In this document: in pieces, positions 9,378 to 17,008 of the stretch
How positions within the stretch are numbered: position 1 is the first letter of the stretch
Layout: every line of letters begins with the position of its first letter
Assembly (NCBI RefSeq): GCF_900112645.1
Contig: NZ_FOMO01000008.1
Location: forward strand, 1 to 64,000
DNA length: 64,000 nt
Source: Phytopseudomonas straminea
GTDB lineage: Bacteria; Pseudomonadota; Gammaproteobacteria; Pseudomonadales; Pseudomonadaceae
Direction of reading: 5' to 3'
The notes under the pieces: generated by a model
What the model was told of the DNA's origin: nothing
Seen by the model: the letters and a program-made list of their open reading frames with translations, nothing else
Database searches by the model: none
Translations under genes and position numbers: made by a program

Positions 9378-9500
9378 AGTACTCTCCTTTTTTAATCTCA
9401 TTCCCTGAGTCGAACTGAGCGTTGCACATCCAGCCGCAGCACCGTTGCCTGGTCGGATGGTACGTGAAATACGCGATGGGACCGTAGCGCAGGTTGCAGT

Positions 9501-11594
9501 ATGTCATCAGGGCAAATCAAGCAGCGATTCCGACTGCGGTTCAGAAGCAGGAGCCTGGTCGTCGGCCTGTTCCTGCTCCTGCAGCTGGCGCCGCTGCTCG
9601 CCCTCACGCTGGGCGCTCCCTCGCTGCTGGTACTGGGCCTGTCCGTCGGCATCCTGCTGTGCACCATGCCGTTGGTGCTGGGCGGTATGCAGAGCATAGA
9701 TCGCACCATCGATCTGTTGGTGCAGGACACACAAAAAATCCGCCAGATGGATTTCTCCGGTGAACTGCCGCCGGCCTCGCTGTTCGCCGAGATCGAGACG
9801 CTAAACCGCAACCACATCGAGATGAAGGACGCGCTGCAGAGCCAGACCCAGGCGCTGCAGGCTTCCCAGCTCAAGCTCGCCAGCCTGGTGGAGAACGGTC
9901 TGCTGCTGTCTTCGGAGCGCGACCGCGACGCGCTGCTGCGCCACATCCTCATGCAGGGCAAGCGCACCTGTAACGCCCAGGCGGCGACCATGTACCTGAA
10001 GACCGAGCACGGCACGCTGCGCTTCGCCCTGCGCTCGATGGACGATGAGCTGCCGACGGTCGAGATTCCCCTGCACGACCCGCATACCGGCCTGCCCAAC
10101 GAGCGGCACGTGTCCACCTACGCGGCGCTGCACAACGAAACCGTGGTGATCGACGACGTATACGGCGAAAGCCGCTTCGATCTGAGCGGCACCCGCCGTT
10201 TCGACAGCGAGTCGGGCTTTCACACCGTGTCCATGCTTACCGTGCCCCTGGCGCCCCGCGGCGGCGAAGTGATCGGCGTGCTGCAGTTCATGAACGCCCT
10301 GGACGTCGAGACCGGCGAGGTCATCGCCTTCTCGCCGCCGGTGGTGGCCTTTATCGGCGCCCTCGCCTCCCAGGCCGCCGTGGCCCTGGAAAACCACAAC
10401 CTGATCGATTCGCAGCGGGCGCTGATCGACGGCATGATCGAAATTCTCGCCGGCGCCATCGATGCCAAGAGCCCGTACACGGGCGCCCACTGCGAGCGTG
10501 TGCCGGAGCTGGCGATGATGCTCGCCGAAGCGGCCAGCGAGGTGAACGAAGGGCCGCTGGCCAATTTCCGCTTCACCACGGCAGATGAATGGCGCGAATT
10601 CCGTATCGGCGCCTGGCTGCACGACTGCGGCAAGATCACCACGCCCGAGCATGTGGTCGACAAGGCCACCAAGCTGGAAACCATCTACAACCGCATCCAC
10701 GAGGTGCGCATGCGCTTCGAGGTACTCCTGCGCGATGCCCAGCTCGAGCGGCTGCAGCAACTGCTCGACGGCCAGGACCGCGCACAAGCCGACGCGCAGT
10801 ACCAGGCGACGGCCCAGGCGCTGCAGGACGAATTCGCCTTTATCGCTGGCTGCAACATCGGCAGCGAGCTGATGAACCCTGAGCACGTCGGCACCCTGCA
10901 AAAGGCCGCCGAGCGCACCTGGCTCAGGCATTTCGATGATCGACTCGGCTTGTCCCACGGTGAATTGATGCACATGGCCGCGCTGCCCGCCGAGCCGCTA
11001 CCGGCGCGCGAGCGGCTGCTGGCCGACAAGCCGCAGCACATCTTCCCGCGCCCGCAAACCAAGGACTTCGACCCCAAGTACGGCTTCCAGATCAGCGTGC
11101 CGGAGCACCTCTACAACCACGGCGAGCTCTACAACCTGAGCATCAGCAAGGGCACCCTGACCGCCGAAGAACGCTTCAAGATCAACGAGCACATCATCCA
11201 GACCATCGTCATGCTGGAAAACCTGCCGCTGCCCTCGAACCTCAAGCGCGTACCGGAATATGCCGGCACCCACCACGAAACCCTGCTCGGTACCGGATAC
11301 CCGCGCAAGCTGGACAAGAGCCAGCTGTCGATCCCGGCGCGCATCATGGCCATTGCCGATATCTTCGAAGCGCTGACCGCCGCCGACCGACCCTACAAAC
11401 AGGCCAAGACCCTCTCCGAATCCATCGAGATTCTCGCCCGGCTGCGCGACAAGGGGCATATCGATGCCGACCTGTTCGCCCTGTTCCTGCGCAGCGAAAT
11501 GCCGATGCGCTACGCCGAACGCCACCTGCAGCCGGACCAGATCGACGCCATCGACATCGAGCGCTTCCTGCCAAGCGCCCAGCCCGTGATCTGA
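9501..11594 (+). CDS. GAF and HD-GYP domain protein, putative c-di-GMP phosphodiesterase
   Basis: 697 residues: two N-terminal membrane helices (about 18-60), a linker helix, a GAF domain (about 130-300) and a split HD-GYP domain (about 310-650). H374-D375 (WLHDCGK) and H591-H592-E593 give the metal ligands, and GYP is at 599-601. The motif normally reading HHExxDGxGYP has L596 in place of the aspartate. An insertion of about 150 residues lies between the HD and HHE motifs. It should hydrolyse c-di-GMP in the cytoplasm. It is divergent from fecR-ompA and convergent with arsB. Confidence 0.85.
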   Translation: MSSGQIKQRFRLRFRSRSLVVGLFLLLQLAPLLALTLGAPSLLVLGLSVGILLCTMPLVLGGMQSIDRTIDLLVQDTQKIRQMDFSGELPPASLFAEIETLNRNHIEMKDALQSQTQALQASQLKLASLVENGLLLSSERDRDALLRHILMQGKRTCNAQAATMYLKTEHGTLRFALRSMDDELPTVEIPLHDPHTGLPNERHVSTYAALHNETVVIDDVYGESRFDLSGTRRFDSESGFHTVSMLTVPLAPRGGEVIGVLQFMNALDVETGEVIAFSPPVVAFIGALASQAAVALENHNLIDSQRALIDGMIEILAGAIDAKSPYTGAHCERVPELAMMLAEAASEVNEGPLANFRFTTADEWREFRIGAWLHDCGKITTPEHVVDKATKLETIYNRIHEVRMRFEVLLRDAQLERLQQLLDGQDRAQADAQYQATAQALQDEFAFIAGCNIGSELMNPEHVGTLQKAAERTWLRHFDDRLGLSHGELMHMAALPAEPLPARERLLADKPQHIFPRPQTKDFDPKYGFQISVPEHLYNHGELYNLSISKGTLTAEERFKINEHIIQTIVMLENLPLPSNLKRVPEYAGTHHETLLGTGYPRKLDKSQLSIPARIMAIADIFEALTAADRPYKQAKTLSESIEILARLRDKGHIDADLFALFLRSEMPMRYAERHLQPDQIDAIDIERFLPSAQPVI

Positions 11595-11609
11595 TCACCG
11601 AGCACGCCG

Positions 11610-12893
11610 CTAGAGGCTCAGGCGCAACGCGAGCGCCGACAGGGTAACCAGCAGCACCGGCACCGTCAGCAAGGCGCCAACCTTGAAGTAGTAACCCCAG
11701 GTGATGCGCAGGCCCTTGCGCTGCAGCACATGCAGCCACAACAAGGTGGCGAGGCTGCCGATGGGCGTGATCTTGGGACCGAGGTCGCAGCCGATGATGT
11801 TGGCGTAGATCATCGCCTCGCGCACGATGCCGCTGCTCTGGCTCGCCTCGATGGACAGCGCGCCGATCAGCACGCTGGGCAGGTTGTTCATCACCGACGA
11901 CAGCAACGCTGCCAGAAAGCCCGTGCCCAGGGCGGCTGCCCACAATCCCTGCTCGGCGAGCCGGTCGAGCAGCGTCGCCAGGTAGTGGCTCAGGCCGGCA
12001 TTGCTCAGCCCGAACACCACCAGGTACATGCCCAGGGAGAAGATCACGATCTGCCAGGGCGCTTCGCGCATCACCCGGCGCGTCGAGATCACATGCCCCT
12101 TTGCCGCGACGGCAAGCAGCACCACCGCGCACAGCGCCGCGACGGCGCTGATCGGCACGCCCATGGGTTCGAGGGCGAAAATGCCGATCAGCAAGAAAGC
12201 CAGCACCCACCAGCCATAGATGAAGGTGGTGCGATCGCGAATGGCCTCGCTCGGGGCCTGTAGTTCGGTTGCCTGGTAGCTGGCCGGAATGCTGCGGCGA
12301 AAATACAGGTACAGCACCGCCAGGGTGGCCGCCACGCTGACCAGATTCACCGGCACCATCACCGCCGCATAGTCGGCCACGCCGAGCTTGAAGAAGTCGG
12401 CAGACACGATATTGACCAGGTTCGAGACCACCAGCGGCAGGCTGGCGGTATCGGCGATGAAGCCCGCGGCCATGACGAACGCCAGGGTCGCCGCGCTGGA
12501 AAAACGCAGCGCCACCAGCAGCGACATGACGATGGGCGTGAGAATCAGCGCCGCACCGTCATTGGCGAACACCGCGGAAACCGCAGCGCCCAGCAGCACC
12601 ACGAAAGCGAACAGGCGCGGGCCGCTGCCACCGGCCCAGCGCGCTACATGCAGCGCCGCCCAGGTGAAAAAGCCGGCCTCGTCCAGCAGCAGGCTGATGA
12701 TGATGATCGCCACGAACGCCGCCGTGGCATTCCACACCACCGCCCACACCGTGGGAATGTCCTGCAGAGATACCGCACCGACACCGAGCGCCAGAACCGC
12801 GCCAATCGTCGCGCTCCAGCCGACGCCGAGCCCTTTGGGTTGCCAGATGACCAGAACCAGTGTGAAGACGAATACGGCAGCCGCAACAAGCAT
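11610..12893 (-). CDS. arsB: ArsB arsenite efflux transporter
   Basis: 427 residues, the usual ArsB length, with about twelve hydrophobic helices and the family stretches ANDGAALILTPI (near 108-119) and FVMAAGFIADTASLP (near 138-152). ArsB expels arsenite or antimonite through the inner membrane using proton motive force. No arsA ATPase gene is present, so it works as a secondary carrier. The ATG has AGGAGA upstream. It is the last gene of the ars operon, 80 bp after arsN1; this gap may separate it slightly from the others. Confidence 0.93.
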   Translation of the reverse strand: MLVAAAVFVFTLVLVIWQPKGLGVGWSATIGAVLALGVGAVSLQDIPTVWAVVWNATAAFVAIIIISLLLDEAGFFTWAALHVARWAGGSGPRLFAFVVLLGAAVSAVFANDGAALILTPIVMSLLVALRFSSAATLAFVMAAGFIADTASLPLVVSNLVNIVSADFFKLGVADYAAVMVPVNLVSVAATLAVLYLYFRRSIPASYQATELQAPSEAIRDRTTFIYGWWVLAFLLIGIFALEPMGVPISAVAALCAVVLLAVAAKGHVISTRRVMREAPWQIVIFSLGMYLVVFGLSNAGLSHYLATLLDRLAEQGLWAAALGTGFLAALLSSVMNNLPSVLIGALSIEASQSSGIVREAMIYANIIGCDLGPKITPIGSLATLLWLHVLQRKGLRITWGYYFKVGALLTVPVLLVTLSALALRLSL

Positions 12894-12973
12894 CTAAATC
12901 TCCTGGCAGGAATCATCGAGTGGCGTATGGGATCACGCCGGCTTCATAGGTTTGCAATTGCACTAGACCGTTT

Positions 12974-13537
12974 TCAGCGAAAACCTTCGTCACGGCCTGC
13001 AAGGTAAGCAGCAAGAGTAATTGGCTCGCTCGGAGGCGCTGAAGTTTCGCCCTGCTCGAGTAGCCAGTAGCCCACGTCATGCCAGGCGCCATGTTTGTAG
13101 CCAACCCGCGGAAAGGTGCCGATGTGGCAGAAGCCGAGGCGCTCATGAAGCCCGATGCTGCCATCGTTCGGCAGGGCAATACCCGCATAGGCGCTGCGGT
13201 AGCCCATCGCTTGGAGCATCGGCAGCAGGACTTCATACAAACGCCGCCCAACGCCCTGGCGACGAGCATCTTCTGCAATGTACACCGTCACATCCACGGC
13301 CCAGCGGTACGCTGCCCGGGCGCGGTGCTGGCTGGCGTAGGCATAGCCGACCACGGCGCCTGCCTGCTCGGCGACCAGGTAGGGATAGGTCTCAAGCGTC
13401 GCCACAATCCGCCTACGCATATCCTCCAGTGACGGAGGGATCTCTTCGAACGAGATGGCGGTGTTCAGCACCACAGGTGAATAGATGGCCTGGATTGCCT
13501 CGGCATCCGACGCGGATGCCAGTCTCACGTCAATCAC
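12974..13537 (-). CDS. arsN1: ArsN1-type GNAT N-acetyltransferase (arsinothricin/phosphinothricin resistance)
   Basis: 187 residues of a GNAT fold with acetyl-CoA loop RRQGVGRRLY (about 92-101) and YWLLEQ near the end. It resembles phosphinothricin acetyltransferases, and P. putida ArsN1 from a similar ars operon acetylates the arsenic antibiotic arsinothricin. VDVTVYI and GFCHIGTF fit that family. The start is GTG 13537 with GAGGTG upstream; the gap to arsH is 11 bp, so translation is probably coupled. The context makes an arsenical substrate more likely than the herbicide phosphinothricin. Confidence 0.85.
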   Translation of the reverse strand: MIDVRLASASDAEAIQAIYSPVVLNTAISFEEIPPSLEDMRRRIVATLETYPYLVAEQAGAVVGYAYASQHRARAAYRWAVDVTVYIAEDARRQGVGRRLYEVLLPMLQAMGYRSAYAGIALPNDGSIGLHERLGFCHIGTFPRVGYKHGAWHDVGYWLLEQGETSAPPSEPITLAAYLAGRDEGFR

Positions 13538-13548
13538 TCTACGGCACC

Positions 13549-14250
13549 TCAGATTGAACGCTGATTAACGCGGGCGGAAAGTTGTTCTGCGGTTTCCTTG
13601 CGCTCGGAGTAGCGATCCACAAGAAAGTCCTTCTGGTCGCGCAGCAACAGGGTGAACCTCATCAGTTCCTCCATCACATCGACCACCCGGTCGTAATAGG
13701 CAGACGGCTTCATCCGCCCCTCAGCGTCGAACTCCGTGAATGCCTTGGGTACCGAGGACTGGTTGGGGATGGTGAACATCCTCATCCAGCGCCCGAGTAC
13801 GCGCAGCTGGTTGACCACGTTGAACGACTGCGACCCGCCACAAACCTGCATCACGGCGAGCGTCTTGCCCTGGCTGGGTCGAACCGCCCCCAACGCCAGC
13901 GGAATCCAGTCGATCTGCGCCTTGAATACCGCGGACATGGCGCCATGCCGCTCCGGCGAGCACCAGACCTGCCCTTCCGACCACATCACCAGGTCCCGCA
14001 GCTCCTGCACCTTGGGGTGCTCAACCGGTGCATCATCGGGCAGCGGCAGGCCCGATGGATCGAAGATACGGGTCTCGGCGCCAAAGTGTTGCAGCAGCCG
14101 CGCCGCTTCCTCGACCAACAGACGGCTGAAGCTGCGCTCACGGGTGGAGCCGTGCAGCAACAGGATGCGTGGTTTGTGAGCGCTGGGTGCGATCTGGAAG
14201 GAGAACTGGCCGATCAGGCTGTGTTCGAGGTTGGGAAGTTCAGTGGTCAT
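13549..14250 (-). CDS. arsH: ArsH NADPH:FMN oxidoreductase for organoarsenicals
   Basis: 233 residues. The flavodoxin-like fold carries the FMN phosphate loop GSTRERSFSR (about 34-43) and the SPERHGAMSAVFKAQIDW region near 99-115, both typical of ArsH. ArsH oxidises trivalent methylated and aromatic arsenicals to less toxic pentavalent forms. It lies 11 bp after arsC and 11 bp before arsN1, within the arsR-C-H-N1-B operon. Its pairing with arsN1 suggests defence against organic arsenical antibiotics in addition to inorganic arsenic. Confidence 0.95.
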   Translation of the reverse strand: MTTELPNLEHSLIGQFSFQIAPSAHKPRILLLHGSTRERSFSRLLVEEAARLLQHFGAETRIFDPSGLPLPDDAPVEHPKVQELRDLVMWSEGQVWCSPERHGAMSAVFKAQIDWIPLALGAVRPSQGKTLAVMQVCGGSQSFNVVNQLRVLGRWMRMFTIPNQSSVPKAFTEFDAEGRMKPSAYYDRVVDVMEELMRFTLLLRDQKDFLVDRYSERKETAEQLSARVNQRSI

Positions 14251-14261
14251 GCAAGGAGTCC

Positions 14262-14732
14262 TCAGAATCGGCCAATGCGATCCAGCTCGCGCTTGAGTTC
14301 ATCGCGGCTCAAGTCGGCAAAAGGCAGCGCCAGAAAAGCGCGGCAACGCCGTTCGATCTGCGCAAGCGTCGCCTTGAAGGCGGCTGAAATATCGGCGTCG
14401 TCACCCTGTACGTCGGAAGGATCTGCCAACCCCCAATGCGCCTTGAGCGCCGGGCCGAAGTAAACCGGGCATGCTTCACCCGCGGCCTTGTCGCACACGG
14501 TGATGACGATATCCGGCGGGTTCGCCTCGAAGGCATCGTTCCCCTTGCTGCTCAAGCCCGCGGTAGATATAGCTGCCTCTTGTAGCGTTTGCAGGCTGCG
14601 GGGTAGCACTTGCCCCCTGGGGAAACTACCGGCACTCACGGCCTCGAATCCCTGAGGTGCGATGTGGTTGAACATCGCCTCGGAAAGGATGCTCCGGCAA
14701 CTATTGGCCGTGCACATAAAAAGCACTCGCAT
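14262..14732 (-). CDS. arsC: Arsenate reductase, thioredoxin-coupled low-molecular-weight phosphatase type
   Basis: 156 residues. The P-loop CTANSCRS gives nucleophile C7 and R13; C80 and C88 (CDKAAGEAC) are the redox pair that shuttles the disulfide to thioredoxin; D104 in LADPSD is the general acid. It reduces arsenate to arsenite for export by ArsB. This is the Gram-positive/Pseudomonas type, not the glutaredoxin-dependent E. coli R773 type. It starts 57 bp downstream of arsR and is followed at 11 bp by arsH. Confidence 0.93.
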   Translation of the reverse strand: MRVLFMCTANSCRSILSEAMFNHIAPQGFEAVSAGSFPRGQVLPRSLQTLQEAAISTAGLSSKGNDAFEANPPDIVITVCDKAAGEACPVYFGPALKAHWGLADPSDVQGDDADISAAFKATLAQIERRCRAFLALPFADLSRDELKRELDRIGRF

Positions 14733-14789
14733 TACTGACTCCTGCCGCCATTGGCGGGCTTCAACGAAGGTTTCAAAAAACGGCAGGCC

Positions 14790-15137
14790 TCAGCAGCAAC
14801 TGGCGGCGCGCTGCGGGCGTCCATCCATCGTGCTCAGCCGGGATGTGCTATCGCTCAGCCAGGCAGCGTTGCCTTCGCAGGTAATGCGCAGCACGTCCTT
14901 GAACCACTCAGGAAGGCCGGGATTGAGCCGGTAGTACACCCACTGCCCCTGCCGACGATCCAGCAGCACGCCGGCTGCTCGCAGCTGAGCCAGATGACGG
15001 CTGATCTTGGACTGATTGTCGTGTAGCGCACACATCAACTCGCAGACGCAAAGCTCGCCATGCTCGGCAATCAACAGGGTTGCGCGAGCCCTGGTCTCGT
15101 CTGCCAAACATTTGAAGGCTTCGGGTGGAGTCAGCAT
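14790..15137 (-). CDS. arsR: ArsR arsenite-responsive repressor
   Basis: 115 residues. The SmtB/ArsR winged helix (about 5-85) contains ELCVCELMC with C30 and C32, the classic arsenite site on the recognition helix region, and SKISRHLAQLRAAGV as the DNA-contact helix. It represses its own operon (arsR-C-H-N1-B) until arsenite binds. A 20-bp imperfect dyad at 15165-15184 lies 28 bp upstream of its ATG and is the likely operator. The C-terminal CC resembles other Pseudomonas ArsR proteins. Confidence 0.94.
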   Translation of the reverse strand: MLTPPEAFKCLADETRARATLLIAEHGELCVCELMCALHDNQSKISRHLAQLRAAGVLLDRRQGQWVYYRLNPGLPEWFKDVLRITCEGNAAWLSDSTSRLSTMDGRPQRAASCC

Positions 15138-15164
15138 GGCAAATATACATACATGGAAAATCGA

Positions 15165-15184
15165 ATATGCGGATATTCACATAT
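15165..15184. promoter_or_regulatory. Probable ArsR operator, ars operon
   Basis: ATATGCGGAT-ATTCACATAT is a dyad with 8 of 10 matching arm positions, AT-rich, centred about 38 bp upstream of arsR. Its position and form fit ArsR/SmtB-type operators; binding is inferred. Confidence 0.6.
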
Positions 15185-15314
15185 ATAGCCAACCCTTAGC
15201 TAGTGCGCCCTAAATATTGAAGAGATCGCGGCATCATGAGATGCATATGAGTGCGCCACAACGACCGCATCCAAGCCTGACCTACCGCTGCTTGTTAATA
15301 GGCACTCCTTTACA

Positions 15315-15330
15315 TGTGCATACTTGCACA
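15315..15330. promoter_or_regulatory. Probable operator of the second ArsR gene
   Basis: TGTGCA-TACT-TGCACA is a perfect 6-bp dyad 16 bp before the second arsR ATG. It shares the pattern TGTGNAYANNTRCRCA with the dyad at 15711-15726 before the monooxygenase, suggesting one repressor controls both genes. Confidence 0.6.
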
Positions 15331-15345
15331 CATATATTCACAACC

Positions 15346-15687
15346 ATGAAAACAGCCGCCACTTCCCGAACCCAAGCCATCGAGGCTGCCGTCGCCTCGC
15401 TCGATAGTGCATTCTTCAAAGCTCTGTGCGAGCCGTCGCGAATAGCCGTTTTAAAGCGAGTCATGCTGTTGGGCCGCGCGGACGTGAGCGAAATCTCTGC
15501 AGGGCTCCCCCAAGAACGCTCGGTGGTTTCACGACATCTGCAGATACTGCTGGAGGCTGACATCGTTCGGGCAGCCAAGAGCGGCCGCCAAGTTTTCTAC
15601 GAAGTGAATGGTTCTGCAATCATCACTCGGCTTGAGTCCATCCTTGATCACATCAAGAAAATTGCGCCGCACTGCTGCCCAAGTTAA
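15346..15687 (+). CDS. ArsR-family repressor lacking the ELCVCDL metal site
   Basis: 113 residues from ATG 15346; a longer frame from 15217 would run through the operator and is rejected. The winged helix (about 20-95) reads ALCEPSRIAVLKRVMLLGR, then ERSVVSRHLQILLEADIV. Where ArsR has ELCVCDL this protein has RADVSEI, so the classic arsenite pair is missing. Other cysteines are C28 and a C-terminal C110-C111 pair, a possible alternative site. GC content is visibly lower than in the ars operon. It is divergent from arsR and lies 42 bp before the monooxygenase, with similar dyads before both. Confidence 0.85.
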   Translation: MKTAATSRTQAIEAAVASLDSAFFKALCEPSRIAVLKRVMLLGRADVSEISAGLPQERSVVSRHLQILLEADIVRAAKSGRQVFYEVNGSAIITRLESILDHIKKIAPHCCPS

Positions 15688-15710
15688 GGGCCATTTTGCT
15701 CAAGCCATTA

Positions 15711-15726
15711 TGTGTACAGGTACGCA
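15711..15726. promoter_or_regulatory. Operator-like dyad before the flavin monooxygenase
   Basis: TGTGTAC-AG-GTACGCA has 6 of 7 arm matches and ends 3 bp before the ATG at 15730, so a bound protein would block ribosome or polymerase access. It resembles the dyad at 15315-15330. Confidence 0.5.
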
Positions 15727-15729
15727 TAT

Positions 15730-16809
15730 ATGAACATTAAAAAACCGCAACTCGATGCGATCATCATTGGCGCAGGCCAGGCAGGCCTTGCTGCCGGACG
15801 GTTGCTACAGCAGCATGCCCTGAGATTCTTGATCATCGATGAACAAGGTGCACCAGGCGGAAACTGGCGAAATTACTACGAAAGCCTGCAGCTCTTTTCA
15901 CCAGCTGAGTACTCTGCTCTTCCAGGGCAACCTTTCCCTGGCCCGCAAAAAAACTATCCGACCAGAGACCAGGTGGTGGCATACCTTGAGGGGTACGCAG
16001 AACATTTCCGACTGCCGATCCGCCAAGGCGCGCGAGTGGCGCATGTACGAACCCACCCTCAAGGATTCGAAGTACAAACTGCTAACGGCGAGAGCCTTTG
16101 CGCGAAGTCGGTGGTTGTCGCTTCTGGCGGGTTCAACAGACCGTACGTCCCGGACATCCCAGGCCTTGGCATGTTTGAAGGACGCGTAATTCACAGCGCT
16201 CAGTATCGCAGTACATACCCTTTCCATGGCGAACGAGTTGTAGTGATCGGAGCAGCCAACTCGGCCGTTCAGATCGCTTACGAGCTTGCGAACGTTGCGG
16301 TGACCACCTTGGCGACAAGAGAAAAAATACGCTTTTTCCCTCAGCGGATGCTGGGAGTCGACTTTCATACATGGTTGAAATGGACCGGTTTTGGGAAAAC
16401 GCGCTGGCTGACTGATCAAGGAACCCCTGTGCTTGATCAGGGCAAATATCGTCGGGCGATAAGGTCTGGCTTGCTGCAGCGCAAGCCTATGTTTACCCGC
16501 CTTACCTCAGATGGGGTCATATGGGCAGACGATCATCACGAAACCGTCGACAGCCTGATCTTCGCTACCGGTTTTCAGCCGAACATTTCCTTTCTAGATA
16601 ACCTGCCAGTACGAGATCAGCATGGGCGCCTACTGCAGAAAAATGGGGTGGCTCAGACACTACCGGGACTGTTCTTCGTTGGTTTGCCTCGACAACGTAA
16701 CTTCGCGTCAGCCACGCTTCGAGGTGTAGGCCCCGATGCAGAATACATCCTTCCCCATCTGATACGACATCTAAAACAGGCTCAATCAAGTCAACGCTAC
16801 GTTGGTTGA
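15730..16809 (+). CDS. Flavin-containing monooxygenase, ArsO-like
   Basis: 359 residues from ATG 15730; the upstream GTG at 15712 is inside the dyad. The FAD motif IIIGAGQAGLAAG (about 12-24), the FMO signature FEGRVIHSAQY, the NADPH motif GAANSAVQIA (first loop glycine replaced by alanine) and ATGFQPN near the end place it in the class B flavoprotein monooxygenases. Similar proteins called ArsO occur in ars clusters without a settled role. Possible jobs are oxidation of an organoarsenical or a thiol compound. GC content is well below that of the neighbours, which suggests transfer with the second ArsR. No clear ribosome-binding site is visible. Confidence 0.82.
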   Translation: MNIKKPQLDAIIIGAGQAGLAAGRLLQQHALRFLIIDEQGAPGGNWRNYYESLQLFSPAEYSALPGQPFPGPQKNYPTRDQVVAYLEGYAEHFRLPIRQGARVAHVRTHPQGFEVQTANGESLCAKSVVVASGGFNRPYVPDIPGLGMFEGRVIHSAQYRSTYPFHGERVVVIGAANSAVQIAYELANVAVTTLATREKIRFFPQRMLGVDFHTWLKWTGFGKTRWLTDQGTPVLDQGKYRRAIRSGLLQRKPMFTRLTSDGVIWADDHHETVDSLIFATGFQPNISFLDNLPVRDQHGRLLQKNGVAQTLPGLFFVGLPRQRNFASATLRGVGPDAEYILPHLIRHLKQAQSSQRYVG

Positions 16810-17008
16810 TCGCTCACCATCCATGGCAAGTCCGACGCACTCGACCAGCTACTGAAACACTAAAAAGATGTTCCGGCCGGACGAGCTATCCAGCTGCTAG
16901 CGAGTGACCTAGCAGCCCGTCGGAAACGCACGCTGATATTTAAATATTCCCTGGGCAAGGTCGATAGCTCACTCAGGTCATCCACCTTCAACGCCCGGAA
17001 TCTTTCCC

